64,000 nt of DNA. Origin: PALSA-243 sp963743705 (lineage in GTDB: Bacteria > Acidobacteriota > Terriglobia > Bryobacterales > Bryobacteraceae). Where the stretch lies: contig CAVUQS010000014.1 in NCBI GenBank assembly GCA_963743705.1, forward strand, positions 496,001-560,000, read 5' to 3'. Numbering within the stretch: position 1 is the stretch's first letter; each line of letters begins with the position of its first letter. Shown here in pieces: positions 16,482 to 25,473 of this stretch. Below the pieces are notes generated by a model. That model was not told where the DNA came from. It was given only the letters and a program-made list of their open reading frames with translations, and did not search any database. Made by a program: the position numbers and the translations under genes.

Positions 16482-19400
16482 TCAGAACTCGAAGCGGAAG
16501 AAAAGCTGGATTTGGCGCGCGGTTTCGTTCAACGGCGCCAGAACGGGAAATCCCGAATTCTTCTCCTGGCGTCCGTAGAAGGCCTGGCCGAAAAGGGAGG
16601 CACCAAGGAACGTTTCCGGCTGGCCGAGATTGGCGTGGTTGAGCGCGTTGTAGAAATCGGCGCGCACGGTGGCGCGTCGTTTTTCATTCGTTCCCGACAG
16701 GCGGAACGAGCGCGAGATCGAAATATCGGCGCTAAAGAGGCCCGGACCGGCGAATGCATTGCGGCCGGTGTTTCCGATTTGGCCGGCGCCGGGAGTGGAG
16801 AACGCGTCGGCATTCAGCAGCACGCGGCCGCCCGGAATGTTCGTCACCGCCGGTGAGAGGGCGAGAGCTGGGTTGACGAGGTTGGCCCTTTGATTCACGA
16901 GGAACGCGCCGCTGGTTACGGTTGCCAGGAGCGGAGCGTAGACAGTGAAGGGCAGGCCCGAGCGAATGGCGCCAAGGCCAGAGATTTGCCAGCCACGAAA
17001 TAGCGCACCCGGGATGGGATAGACCGCGAAAAAGACCAGATTGTGGCGCTGGTCAAAATCGGAACTGGCGCGATCGGTATGGCTGGCGAACTGCCGCGTG
17101 AACGCGGCTTGGACGATTTGAGCTGGCTTGCCGGCGATCGCGCCCTGATTGTAGTCTTCGAAGACCCCCGCGAGAGGGTCACTCTGGTTGTCGAGGGAAT
17201 GGCTCCAGGTGTAGGAAACCTGCCCGCTAAGGGCGCGGCGGCGAAAGCGCACGGTGGCCGCAAGCGCAGCGAAATCGGAGGAGCCCTGATTCGCGCGGTA
17301 ATCGATGTCCTCAAAGTTCGTGGAGTAGCGGCCGTTATTATTGGCGGGCGATGGGACCACGGAGAAGAAGCGGTTGACGATATCGGTGGTCCACAAGCGG
17401 CGGCCGCGGGAAGCCAGCGCGTTGACTTGCAGCGTGATGCCATCGGTAAGGTTGCGCTCGACGCCGAGGAAGGCGGATTGAATCATCGGATTGCGCAGGC
17501 CCGGCTGAAAGAGCTGCAACGGATAAAGTTCGGAAGAGGACTGAGCCGTACCCTGCGTAGCCGCGACGAGAGGCGGCGAGAGGAGCGATACGGGGCCATT
17601 GAAAGTCCATGCGCCGTCGCGCTGGCGATTGCTGGAGACGACTTGCCAGAGGTTGTCGAAGGGGCGGTCGTAAAAGATGCCGTAGGAGCCGCGCAGCACG
17701 AGGCCGGCGTTCTTGATGTCGTAGGAGAAGCCGAAGCGCGCGGCGGCGTTTCCGGAATCGGTATTGAAGAGCGGTTGATTGCCGGAGGGCATCGCCTCGT
17801 AATGCAGACCCTGCAGCCGTTGGATGAAATTGGCGCCGGTTCCGAGCGCGAGCAGCAGATCTTTGGCCGGTCCGATGTTGCTCGGGGCGCCGAAATGATC
17901 GTAGCGCGCACCGTAGTTTAGTGTCAGGCGCGAGGTGACGCGGAAGGAATCCTGCGCGAAGAAGTCGAATTGCCGGAAGCGGTATTCGCGATTGTAGGGT
18001 ACGGGCTGGCAGCACGCGACGGTGCGATCGTAGGCGGCGAATAGATAGGTTGGCTCGCCAGCGCTGAAGGCGTTCAAGTCGTCGAAATCGTAGAGGCCAT
18101 CGCGTGCTTCGGTGAAGGCCGATTGCGTAGTGCGCTCCAGAAGGCCCGCGCCGAATTTCCAGGTGTGGCGGCCGGAAACCCAGCTCCAGTTATCGACGAC
18201 TTCCCAATTCTGAGAGAGGTCACGATATCCGAACGGAGATGCGCTACCCGGCAAGCTGGTGGCGCTGTCGCCGAGAGAGAGCTCAGGCACTTCGGAATGC
18301 GGGCGGTCGTACCGGGAGGAATCGCCGGTGCGGCCGGCGCGCAGTTCGCCGGTGAGATTGGCGCCAACCTGCCAAGTCCAACCCATGCCGATGGCGAGGG
18401 CGGCGTGACTGAAGGGCGAGGAGAATTGCGGATACGGATTATAGGTCAGATCGGGCTGGCGGTCGCGCTCGAACGCGGCGCGCGCGAAGAGACGGTGCGC
18501 GCCGGAGGGTGAAAGATAGTCGAGGCGTTCGACGGCGGCCACGCGATCCACACTGGCTGGAGCGGCGATGGAGACGAGGCCGGCATCGCCGGGTCCGGCG
18601 GGAACGGCGGCGGCCGGATACTCACGTAGCAGCCTGCCTGCGACACTGCCGGCGGCGGTGGAAGCGATGAACTGCGCGGTGGGAAGCTCGAAGGTTTGCG
18701 GATCGTTGCGGCTGCGGAAGCGAAGCAAGTCGAGCGACGAGGAAGCAAAGAGACGCGCGCGCCACAGCGGTCCAGAAGCACTGTAGCCGGGCTGGAACTC
18801 CGTCAACGGCGCACGTGAGATTCCGTTGGTGTTCTCGAAGAAGCTGTTAGCGTTGAGAGCTTCATTCTTGACGTGCAGGTAGGCCAAGCCGTGCCAGGCA
18901 TCGGCGCCGGACTTGGTGATGGCGTTGGCCAGGAAGCCCGAGGTGCGCCCGAATTCGGCTGAAAAGTTGTTCGTCGAGATGCGGTATTCTTCGAGCGCTT
19001 CGGGCGCTACAACGCCGAGGGGGCCGGTAACGAGCATGTTATTACTTTCGAGGCCATCGAGCAGATAGTTGGCGGATGAAGCGCGCTGGCCGTTTACCGA
19101 GAAACCAAGGCCGCGCGCCGTAGCGGTATCGGCGGTTACTCCGGGCAGCAGCACCAGCAGGGCGTATGCGTCGCGACCGGCGAGCGGCAGTTCGCTCAGC
19201 TCGCGGGAATCGATGACGCTAGAAACCGAGGTTTCGAGATTGGAGATGACGCCGTGGTTGCTTTCGAAGGAGGCTACGCGGCTGGTGTCGAGGTCGGGGC
19301 CGTAGAACGTGAGCACCTGGAGCGATTCGGGCTGGAGGTAGCTCTGGTATTGACGGGCTTCCCAAACGTCGTTCAGGGGGCGGAGATGGAATTCGAGCTC

Positions 19401-19700
19401 GAGGCGCGCGGCGATGGGCAGATCCAGGAGGTGGAGTTCCTGCGACTGGTAACCGGGGGCATCGACGCGGATCGAGTATTGGCCGGGGGAAAGCGCGGCG
19501 AAGCTGAAGCGGCCGGAGGCGGAGCTACGCGCGGGGATGGGGGCGGCGCCGGTCAGGTTTTGGCAGGAGATGGAAGCGGCGGCGATGGCGCGACCGGTGA
19601 TGGAATCGGCAATGGCTCCAGCGAGGTAGGCTTGCGTGCTTTGAGGATGGAGCGGCGCGGCGACGAGAAGGAGCGCCAACAACGGGAATCGCCGCGGCAT
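16482..19700 (-). CDS. Oar-like TonB-dependent outer-membrane receptor
   Basis: 1072-residue outer-membrane protein. The signal peptide (MPRRFPLLALLLVAAPLHPQ) is followed by a carboxypeptidase-regulatory-like (CarboxypepD_reg) domain at about 25-105, a plug region with SVNGQRASSANYLLDGLE and EEYRISTNNFSAEFGRTSG near 215-270, and a long beta-barrel ending in FFRFEF with the terminal phenylalanine typical of barrel proteins. This architecture is greatly expanded in Solibacter-like acidobacteria, and individual substrates are mostly unknown. It converges with the BACON/Ig-like gene, seven bases apart. No TonB/ExbBD genes are adjacent. Confidence 0.88.
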   Translation of the reverse strand: MPRRFPLLALLLVAAPLHPQSTQAYLAGAIADSITGRAIAAASISCQNLTGAAPIPARSSASGRFSFAALSPGQYSIRVDAPGYQSQELHLLDLPIAARLELEFHLRPLNDVWEARQYQSYLQPESLQVLTFYGPDLDTSRVASFESNHGVISNLETSVSSVIDSRELSELPLAGRDAYALLVLLPGVTADTATARGLGFSVNGQRASSANYLLDGLESNNMLVTGPLGVVAPEALEEYRISTNNFSAEFGRTSGFLANAITKSGADAWHGLAYLHVKNEALNANSFFENTNGISRAPLTEFQPGYSASGPLWRARLFASSSLDLLRFRSRNDPQTFELPTAQFIASTAAGSVAGRLLREYPAAAVPAGPGDAGLVSIAAPASVDRVAAVERLDYLSPSGAHRLFARAAFERDRQPDLTYNPYPQFSSPFSHAALAIGMGWTWQVGANLTGELRAGRTGDSSRYDRPHSEVPELSLGDSATSLPGSASPFGYRDLSQNWEVVDNWSWVSGRHTWKFGAGLLERTTQSAFTEARDGLYDFDDLNAFSAGEPTYLFAAYDRTVACCQPVPYNREYRFRQFDFFAQDSFRVTSRLTLNYGARYDHFGAPSNIGPAKDLLLALGTGANFIQRLQGLHYEAMPSGNQPLFNTDSGNAAARFGFSYDIKNAGLVLRGSYGIFYDRPFDNLWQVVSSNRQRDGAWTFNGPVSLLSPPLVAATQGTAQSSSELYPLQLFQPGLRNPMIQSAFLGVERNLTDGITLQVNALASRGRRLWTTDIVNRFFSVVPSPANNNGRYSTNFEDIDYRANQGSSDFAALAATVRFRRRALSGQVSYTWSHSLDNQSDPLAGVFEDYNQGAIAGKPAQIVQAAFTRQFASHTDRASSDFDQRHNLVFFAVYPIPGALFRGWQISGLGAIRSGLPFTVYAPLLATVTSGAFLVNQRANLVNPALALSPAVTNIPGGRVLLNADAFSTPGAGQIGNTGRNAFAGPGLFSADISISRSFRLSGTNEKRRATVRADFYNALNHANLGQPETFLGASLFGQAFYGRQEKNSGFPVLAPLNETARQIQLFFRFEF

Positions 19701-19762
19701 ATAGGTCAGGATTGTAGCATTCGGGGCAAACGCACCCGGGAAAAGACCGCTAAAGCGGGTCT

Positions 19763-19778
19763 GCAGACTGAAGTCTGC
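19763..19778. repeat. REP-like hairpin
   Basis: GCAGACT-GA-AGTCTGC is a perfect 7-bp inverted repeat followed by CCTAC, between the Oar receptor start and the DNase II stop. It belongs to the same dispersed hairpin family as the elements at 8251, 25451 and 37724. Confidence 0.65.
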
Positions 19779-19782
19779 CCTA

Positions 19783-21108
19783 CTAATTCGATGCGGATTT
19801 GGACTCGGGCGCGGCAGGGGCGCTGTCGCCTTTGATCAAATCGCTGACGGAGCTGGCGAGTGTTTTGTCGTCGATGACGTAAAAGAGGCCGCCGCGGCCG
19901 TTTTGGCTGCTGTCGCACTTGGGCGCCGCGAGCGAGCCTTGCTGGTTCATGTCGCCAAAGATAGCGTAGGTGTGCGTACCGGTGGAAACGCCGACCTTGG
20001 CATGATTGCCATCGGGCTCGGGCATTCCCTCAAGGCCGATGGTTTTCCCCAACCATGTTCCCGACGTCGCAATCTGCACCGCGCCCGGTTTGCCAAGCGA
20101 TGTATCCCAACATCCGATCGCCGTTTCCGCGGTCGTCGATGGAATCTCCGGATTGGCCCACCAGGAAGCGACGCGCAGCGGCTCGCCACCCAACATTGCC
20201 GAAACCATCTGCCATGGCGGGACCTCCAGCTTCGACGGCTTCGAGATTACCTGGACGCCGGTTGAGAGCGTGGTCTTGGTGGCTTGGTTGCTCGGGGAAA
20301 CCTTGCCAAGGCTGGCGGCCAAGGCCTGGATATCGGGCGGACCGCCGTTGTTCACGGCTTCCGGATTCTTAGGATCGGTCACAACGCTTGCATTTTGAAT
20401 CGCCCGCAGCACGGTGACGACGTCATCCTTATTCAACTTGAGCGAGAAGAAATGCTGGCTGACCAGGATGTCATTATCTTTGATGCAACCGAGGCTATTG
20501 CCGTCGGTTTTGCGAGGGTTTTGCGCACTGCCCGACGCGGGCCAGGAGGGAGTGGAGACCTGCATCACCACGCCATCTCCGGCGGCGTCCCAGGCCAGCA
20601 TGCCTTTGGAATGCCCGGCAGGCGCGCCCTTGGTGTTGATGGGATCGCCGTCGAACTGGTCGTTCCACAGCACGTAAAAGGAGTGACCGTTATATACCTC
20701 GTCGAACGTGGCGCCGACGGGGTCGGTAGTGGTATCACCGAGGCAACCGCCGCCTTTTTGGAGGGTGTGATTGGCACTGCTGGCGTAGGCGAATTGCTGG
20801 CTGAATTTCTCGCCCGCGTGAACCGTGCCGCCAAAGGGGCAGGCCTGCTGGGCGCTGTCAGCGCAGCCCGGAAAGGGCCCGGCATTGAGTTTGAAGACGA
20901 ACCACCAATCGACAGGCTGTCCCACGCTCAGCAGCGGGGTGGGCGCGCCAATGGAGACGGAGGCTGATGGAACCACCTTCGACGGAGACGACACCATAGC
21001 CTGACCCGCTACCAACGCGATGGCGAGCGGGGCGAGCGGCCCCACGGTCCGCATCAGCCCGCCGGACTTCGCGGGCGGCGCCGGGGACGCTGGAGGTTTT
21101 CTAGTCAC
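19783..21108 (-). CDS. DNase II-family nuclease, membrane-anchored or secreted
   Basis: 441-residue member of the DNase II family (metal-independent, acid-type endonucleases with a phospholipase-D-like fold). Matches run the whole length: GQPVDWWFVFKL near residue 63, YVLWNDQF near 145, AGHSKGMLAWD with H166/K168, VVMQVSTPSWP, NHAKVGVS with H369/K371, then FGDMNQQG and GRGGLFYV. The two HxK motifs correspond to the catalytic histidines of animal DNase II. A hydrophobic segment (LAPLAIALVAGQAM, 25-39) should anchor or export it. Its start overlaps the upstream membrane-protein gene by four bases. DNase II is well known in animals but only sparsely reported in bacteria. Confidence 0.88.
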   Translation of the reverse strand: MTRKPPASPAPPAKSGGLMRTVGPLAPLAIALVAGQAMVSSPSKVVPSASVSIGAPTPLLSVGQPVDWWFVFKLNAGPFPGCADSAQQACPFGGTVHAGEKFSQQFAYASSANHTLQKGGGCLGDTTTDPVGATFDEVYNGHSFYVLWNDQFDGDPINTKGAPAGHSKGMLAWDAAGDGVVMQVSTPSWPASGSAQNPRKTDGNSLGCIKDNDILVSQHFFSLKLNKDDVVTVLRAIQNASVVTDPKNPEAVNNGGPPDIQALAASLGKVSPSNQATKTTLSTGVQVISKPSKLEVPPWQMVSAMLGGEPLRVASWWANPEIPSTTAETAIGCWDTSLGKPGAVQIATSGTWLGKTIGLEGMPEPDGNHAKVGVSTGTHTYAIFGDMNQQGSLAAPKCDSSQNGRGGLFYVIDDKTLASSVSDLIKGDSAPAAPESKSASN

Positions 21109-21575
21109 GCTCCTACGCCCTTCGCTTTTTCGTCGTCAGGAGGAGGTGCGGGCTGGTTGCCGCTCGTCTGGATTCCCTTGCTCACAGCGTAAGTCGAAGC
21201 ACTGATGCCCAGGAGAGTCAGGATCTCGGGCGGGATGCTGGCAGGGAAGCTCATATTGGCGACGACCACCAGGAAGAGGCTCAAGGCGATGACCAACGTG
21301 AAGATCAGCAGTTGGAAGCGCGACATGCTGGCGCCTTTTGACGTGCCGGTCTCACTTAGTAAATCGCTCAGGTCGATACTGCCGTTGGCTATGTAGACGA
21401 GCACCGCGAAGCCGAACAGGAATATCAGGGCGAGCAACGTAAAGCCGGTCGCGATCTTCAACTTATTCAGCGCGGCCTGCGTGCTTGCCTGATCGCCCGG
21501 CAAATAGGTCAAGATGAAGCCGAGGATCACCAAGACCAAGACTCCCATCAACATGTATTTCGTTTCCGGTTTCAT
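21105..21575 (-). CDS. Small membrane protein with SRFQLL motif, DNase II operon
   Basis: 156-residue inner-membrane protein with four hydrophobic segments (about 7-24, 42-64, 84-105 and a shorter one at 112-130). The last two carry SRFQLLIFTLV and PPEILTLLGISASTYAVSKG, a pattern also seen in the neighbouring upstream protein. The C-terminal tail is charged and proline-rich (PPPDDEKAKG). I recognise this two-segment pattern from scattered uncharacterised bacterial proteins; no function is assigned. It overlaps both neighbours by four bases, so all three genes should be translated together. Confidence 0.75.
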   Translation of the reverse strand: MKPETKYMLMGVLVLVILGFILTYLPGDQASTQAALNKLKIATGFTLLALIFLFGFAVLVYIANGSIDLSDLLSETGTSKGASMSRFQLLIFTLVIALSLFLVVVANMSFPASIPPEILTLLGISASTYAVSKGIQTSGNQPAPPPDDEKAKGVGA

Positions 21576-21904
21576 TTTTCCTCCCCATTATTGCTTTTCG
21601 GGCCGAAAATATTCCACGCTTTGGCGCCGAGATAAAAGGCCTGGCTGCCGCCGATCCCCATCACCAGACTTCCGGGGACCGCGTGCAAGTGCGTGGGATC
21701 CTGTATCGTCGTCAAAAGGTACTGTAGCGCGGTCAGAACCGTCAGCACGAGCAGTTGAATTCGCGCGGGGCTCATGGTTCCGTCGCCCGACCGGATGAGG
21801 CCGTCGAAGCTAGCCGATTGGAACAGCTTCCAAAGGGTGACGACCCCAAAGGATGCGATGAGAATAATCATCTCCCAACGGGCTACGATTCTGAGCGTGT
21901 CCAT
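21572..21904 (-). CDS. Small membrane protein with SPARIQLL motif, first gene of DNase II operon
   Basis: 110-residue membrane protein. I place the start at ATG 21904 (MDTLRIVARWEMIILIASFG) because the open frame upstream lacks any membrane or family character. One helix lies at 10-27. SPARIQLLVLTVLTALQYLL forms the second, and LVMGIGGSQAFYLGAKAW a third. The S-x-x-R-x-Q-L-L...G-x-S...Y-x-x-x-K pattern matches the downstream protein, so the pair probably share ancestry and may form a hetero-complex. Function is unknown. A role as a membrane partner or inhibitor of the co-encoded nuclease is only inferred from the operon. Confidence 0.7.
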   Translation of the reverse strand: MDTLRIVARWEMIILIASFGVVTLWKLFQSASFDGLIRSGDGTMSPARIQLLVLTVLTALQYLLTTIQDPTHLHAVPGSLVMGIGGSQAFYLGAKAWNIFGPKSNNGEEK

Positions 21905-22040
21905 AGCGGCATCCACAGTAAGAACGGGACAAAGTATGCAGGAATTTTGAGAAGATGTCAAACGATTTAAGCGCGGGATCGCGCGGGGAGAAAGGCCTGT
22001 GTTACACTGGCAACTCCTTTCCACGTCGATCGGGTCTCCC

Positions 22041-23540
22041 ATGGCTACTCCTGCAATCGACGAGCGACAACCGGACCGGTCCAGCTTCGATCAATATTTG
22101 CTCGATGGCGCCTACGATGAGATGTTCGAGGGGCCATCGGCGCCGCGGGCGCATTACCGCGGGCTGCACGAGTTACTCCGCCAATTGCCTTTGGCGGAAA
22201 TGCGGCGGCGCAAGCAATCGGCGGACATTTCATTTCTTCACCAGGGCATCACCTTCACGGTCTATGGGCGCGAAGAGGGCACGGAGCGCATCTTCCCGCA
22301 CGACCTGCTGCCGCGCATCATCACCGGCGCCGAGTGGGAAACGATCGAGCGCGGACTGGCCCAGCGCATTACCGCGCTGAACCTGTTTTTGAAGGACATT
22401 TACAACGAAGAACGGTCGCTGGCGGCGGGGGTAGTGCCGCGCGAGATTGTCCATTCGTGCAAGCATTTCCGGCGGCAGATGCGCGGCTTCCAGGCGCCGC
22501 GCGACGTGTATATCGCGGTTACCGGAACCGACCTCATCCGCCTTCCCGACGGCAACTTCGTGGTGCTGGAAGATAACCTGCGCGTGCCGAGCGGCGTTTC
22601 CTACATGCTGACGTCACGGCAGGTGATGAAGCGCATCTTTCCGGAACTTTTCCAGATGGCGGGCGTGCGTCCGATCGATCAGTACAGCGAGGCGCTGCTG
22701 GCGACATTGCGGTCGCTCGCGCCGGGGGGCCGCAGCGATCCGAATATCGTGCTGCTAACGCCCGGCGTTTATAATTCGGCCTACTACGAGCACGCCTTTC
22801 TGGCGCGGCAGATGGGCATCGAGTTGGTGGAAGGCCGCGACCTTGTGGTCCACGACAACATTGTCTATATGCGGACGACGGCGGGCGTGCGGCGCGTGGA
22901 CGTGATTTACCGGCGCGTCGATGACGATTTCATCGATCCGCTCGCGTTCCGTCCCGATTCGGCGCTGGGCGCTGCGGGATTGTTCAACGCCTACCGCTCG
23001 GGTAATGTGACGCTAGCGAACGCGATTGGCACCGGGGTGGCGGACGATAAAGCGCTTTACGCCTATGTGCCGGCGATCATCCGGTATTTCCTGGGCGAAG
23101 AGCCGGTGCTGGCCAACGTCGAGACGTATCTTTGCAGCGAGGCGGCGCAACGGCAGCACGTGCTGGCGAATCTGGACCGCTACGTGGTGAAGGCAGTGGG
23201 CGAATCGGGCGGTTACGGGATGTTGATCGGGCCATACAGCACGGCGGCGGAACGCGAGGAATTCCGGCGGCGGATCGAGAGCGATCCCCGTAATTACATC
23301 GGGCAGCCCACGCTGCGGTTTTCGCGCGCGCCATGCTTTTTCGACGGCAGCGTGGAACCGCGGCACGTCGATCTGCGGCCCTACGTTCTTTACGGAGAAA
23401 AGATCACGATCATTCCCGGCGGATTGACGCGCGTGGCGCTGCGCAAGGGCTCGCTAGTGGTGAATTCCTCGCAGGGGGGCGGCAGCAAAGACACGTGGGT
23501 GCTGGTCAAGGGAGGCGCGGATGCTGTCGCGGGCGGCTGA
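22041..23540 (+). CDS. Circularly permuted ATP-grasp protein (DUF404/DUF407 type)
   Basis: About 499-residue member of the circularly permuted type-2 ATP-grasp family. I use ATG at 22041 (MATPAIDERQPDRSSF). Characteristic segments are EDNLRVPSGVSYMLTSR near residue 185, VYNSAYYEHAFLARQMGIEL, YVVKAVGESGGYGMLIGP near 385, and PGGLTRVALRKGSLVVNSSQ close to the end. These enzymes are thought to be peptide or amino-acid ligases. The following alpha-E and transglutaminase genes are its usual companions in predicted amidoligase/peptide-modification systems. It overlaps the next gene by 20 bases. Confidence 0.9.
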   Translation: MATPAIDERQPDRSSFDQYLLDGAYDEMFEGPSAPRAHYRGLHELLRQLPLAEMRRRKQSADISFLHQGITFTVYGREEGTERIFPHDLLPRIITGAEWETIERGLAQRITALNLFLKDIYNEERSLAAGVVPREIVHSCKHFRRQMRGFQAPRDVYIAVTGTDLIRLPDGNFVVLEDNLRVPSGVSYMLTSRQVMKRIFPELFQMAGVRPIDQYSEALLATLRSLAPGGRSDPNIVLLTPGVYNSAYYEHAFLARQMGIELVEGRDLVVHDNIVYMRTTAGVRRVDVIYRRVDDDFIDPLAFRPDSALGAAGLFNAYRSGNVTLANAIGTGVADDKALYAYVPAIIRYFLGEEPVLANVETYLCSEAAQRQHVLANLDRYVVKAVGESGGYGMLIGPYSTAAEREEFRRRIESDPRNYIGQPTLRFSRAPCFFDGSVEPRHVDLRPYVLYGEKITIIPGGLTRVALRKGSLVVNSSQGGGSKDTWVLVKGGADAVAGG

Positions 23541-24453
23541 AAACCTGTACTGGATGAGCCGTTATCTGGAGCGGGCGGAGCACACGGCGCGCGTGATGGG
23601 CGTGCATTGGAACCTGGCGCTGGAATACGACCAGGGGTCGAGCGGGCGGCGCTGGTCGCGCGTGCTGGCCTGCCTGAGCCTGCAAAACCAGCCGGTGGAA
23701 GACGCTTTTGCGGCGGCGCAAAGCTATGCCCTGGAGCAGATCAACGACAGCATCGCATCGGCGCGCGAAAACGCCCGCCAGGTGCGCGAACTGATCAGCT
23801 CGGAAATGTGGGAGGAACTGAACCGGCTGTTCCACGAATCGAAGCGCATCGGCACGCCCGAATTCTTCCACGCGCGCGGCTACGACCTGGTGTTCACGGT
23901 GGTGCAAAGCTCGCAACTGTTCCAGGGCGTTACGGATTCGACGATGACGCACGGCGAAGGCTGGCAGTTCATTCAGGCGGGCAGATTTATGGAACGGGTG
24001 CAGGCCACGGCGACGCTGGTGGAATCCCATTTCGCCGAGTTCTTTTCCGGCAGCGCGGACCCGGGAGCGAGTCACATGGAGTGGATCGGGCTGTTGCGAA
24101 GCTGCACCGCGTTCGAGGCCTACTGCAAGGTCTATACGGCCGAGCTTCGGCCGGACCGCGTGGCGGAATTTTTGCTGCTGAATCCCGAGTTCCCGCACGC
24201 GGCGCGTTTCGGCGTGGACCAGTTGCGGCGGTCGCTCGAAGCCATTCATCAGACTGCCGGAACACGGAGGACGGATTACCTGAGTAAGTCGGCAGGCAGG
24301 CTTACGGCGTCCTTGAGTTATACGCCGCTCGAAGAGATTATGAGCGACTTACGGAATTTTACTTTGAGTATCCGGAAGCTATGTAACCAGATCCATTCCG
24401 GAGTCTATCAAATCTATATCAGTTATCCGCTGGACACGGCGGTTGGGGCGTAA
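23521..24453 (+). CDS. Alpha-E domain protein (DUF403)
   Basis: 310-residue all-alpha protein beginning MLSRAAENLYWMSRYLERAE, the hallmark of the alpha-E family, with YDLVFTVVQSSQLFQGVTDSTM-type helices in the middle. The biochemical role is unknown. The family is almost always coded beside a permuted ATP-grasp protein and a transglutaminase-like protein, as here, and is predicted to act with them on an amide-forming reaction. It overlaps the ATP-grasp gene by 20 bases, and its stop overlaps the next start by one base (TAATG), so the three genes form a coupled operon. Confidence 0.9.
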   Translation: MLSRAAENLYWMSRYLERAEHTARVMGVHWNLALEYDQGSSGRRWSRVLACLSLQNQPVEDAFAAAQSYALEQINDSIASARENARQVRELISSEMWEELNRLFHESKRIGTPEFFHARGYDLVFTVVQSSQLFQGVTDSTMTHGEGWQFIQAGRFMERVQATATLVESHFAEFFSGSADPGASHMEWIGLLRSCTAFEAYCKVYTAELRPDRVAEFLLLNPEFPHAARFGVDQLRRSLEAIHQTAGTRRTDYLSKSAGRLTASLSYTPLEEIMSDLRNFTLSIRKLCNQIHSGVYQIYISYPLDTAVGA

Positions 24454-25436
24454 TGTTCTATTCGATTCGCCATTTGACGCGCTTCCGCTACGCGGCGCCG
24501 GTGCGCGAGAGCATGATGGAATTGCGGATGCACCCGCGCTCGGAAGGACCGCAGCGGTGCCTCGGATTTGACGTAAGAGTGACGCCGCGGGCAAGGTTGC
24601 AATCTTATCGCGACTACCTGGGCAACGTCGTGCATCATTTCGACGTGCCGGGTCCGCACCGGCAGTTGACTATTACGGCGGAAGCCTCTGTGGATGTCCA
24701 ACCGCTTCTCGAAATGCCCTATTTCTGCGCCCCGGACGCGTGGGCGCGGCTGGACAATGAAATTGCGGAGGGCGATTTTTGGGAGATGCTGGCACCCAGT
24801 CAATTCGCACAGTGGAACGGGCACATTGACGCATTCGCCGAAGACCTTCGGCTTCCCTCGGCGGCCGAGGCGCGACAGTGGGATCCGCTGGAACTGTTGG
24901 CGGAAATGAATTCGCGCCTTTATGGCGCCATCGAATACACGCCCAAGAGTACGCGCGTCGATTCACCGGTGGACGATGCGCTGCGCAGCCGGCAAGGCGT
25001 TTGCCAGGATTATGCGCATATCGCCATCGCGCTGATACGCCGGATAGGCGTTCCCTGCCGGTACGTCAGCGGCTATTTGTTCCACCGCGACGGCGACAAG
25101 CACCGGTCGTCGGAAGGCGCAACCCATGCGTGGATCGAGGCCTATCTGCCGGACGCGGGATGGGTTGGTTTCGACCCGACGAATAATGTGCGAGCGGCCG
25201 AGACGCACGTACGGACGGCAGTGGGCCGCGATTACGCCGATGTGCCGCCGACGCGCGGGGTGTTCAAGGGCGATGCGGCGAGCGAGTTGACGGTGTCGGT
25301 GCTGGTGGCGCAGTCGGATAAGACGCCGCCGCCGGAAGAAGAGATTGGGCCGGAGGATTCGGTCTTGATGCTGGCGCACGAGAGTGTGGATGAGGGGCAG
25401 GCGGCACAGGAGCAACAGCAGCAGCAACAGCAGTGA
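24453..25436 (+). CDS. Transglutaminase-like protein with poly-glutamine tail
   Basis: 327-residue protein with the bacterial transglutaminase N-terminal beta domain (residues 1-90) and a papain-like core. The catalytic triad is visible as the Cys in SRQGVCQDYAHIAIALIRR, the His in GATHAWIEAYLPDAG, and the Asp in WVGFDPTNNVRA. These enzymes cleave or transfer amides. Beside the ATP-grasp and alpha-E genes it probably edits or hydrolyses the product made by them. The C-terminus is unusual: a run of eight or more glutamines encoded by mixed CAA/CAG codons ends the protein, after an acidic linker. Confidence 0.9.
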   Translation: MFYSIRHLTRFRYAAPVRESMMELRMHPRSEGPQRCLGFDVRVTPRARLQSYRDYLGNVVHHFDVPGPHRQLTITAEASVDVQPLLEMPYFCAPDAWARLDNEIAEGDFWEMLAPSQFAQWNGHIDAFAEDLRLPSAAEARQWDPLELLAEMNSRLYGAIEYTPKSTRVDSPVDDALRSRQGVCQDYAHIAIALIRRIGVPCRYVSGYLFHRDGDKHRSSEGATHAWIEAYLPDAGWVGFDPTNNVRAAETHVRTAVGRDYADVPPTRGVFKGDAASELTVSVLVAQSDKTPPPEEEIGPEDSVLMLAHESVDEGQAAQEQQQQQQQ

Positions 25437-25450
25437 GCGCGTGCGGAAGC

Positions 25451-25464
25451 CAGGCTGAAGCCTG
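25451..25464. repeat. REP-like hairpin
   Basis: CAGGCT-GA-AGCCTG followed by CCCCAC lies in the short gap between the convergent transglutaminase and GH63 genes. It is a member of the dispersed hairpin family, here also placed where a bidirectional terminator could act. Confidence 0.65.
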
Positions 25465-25473
25465 CCCCACAAA

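Noticed and set aside
17043..17921. Plus-strand 292-codon frame
   Set aside because: Antisense to the Oar receptor; no motif and no ribosome site.
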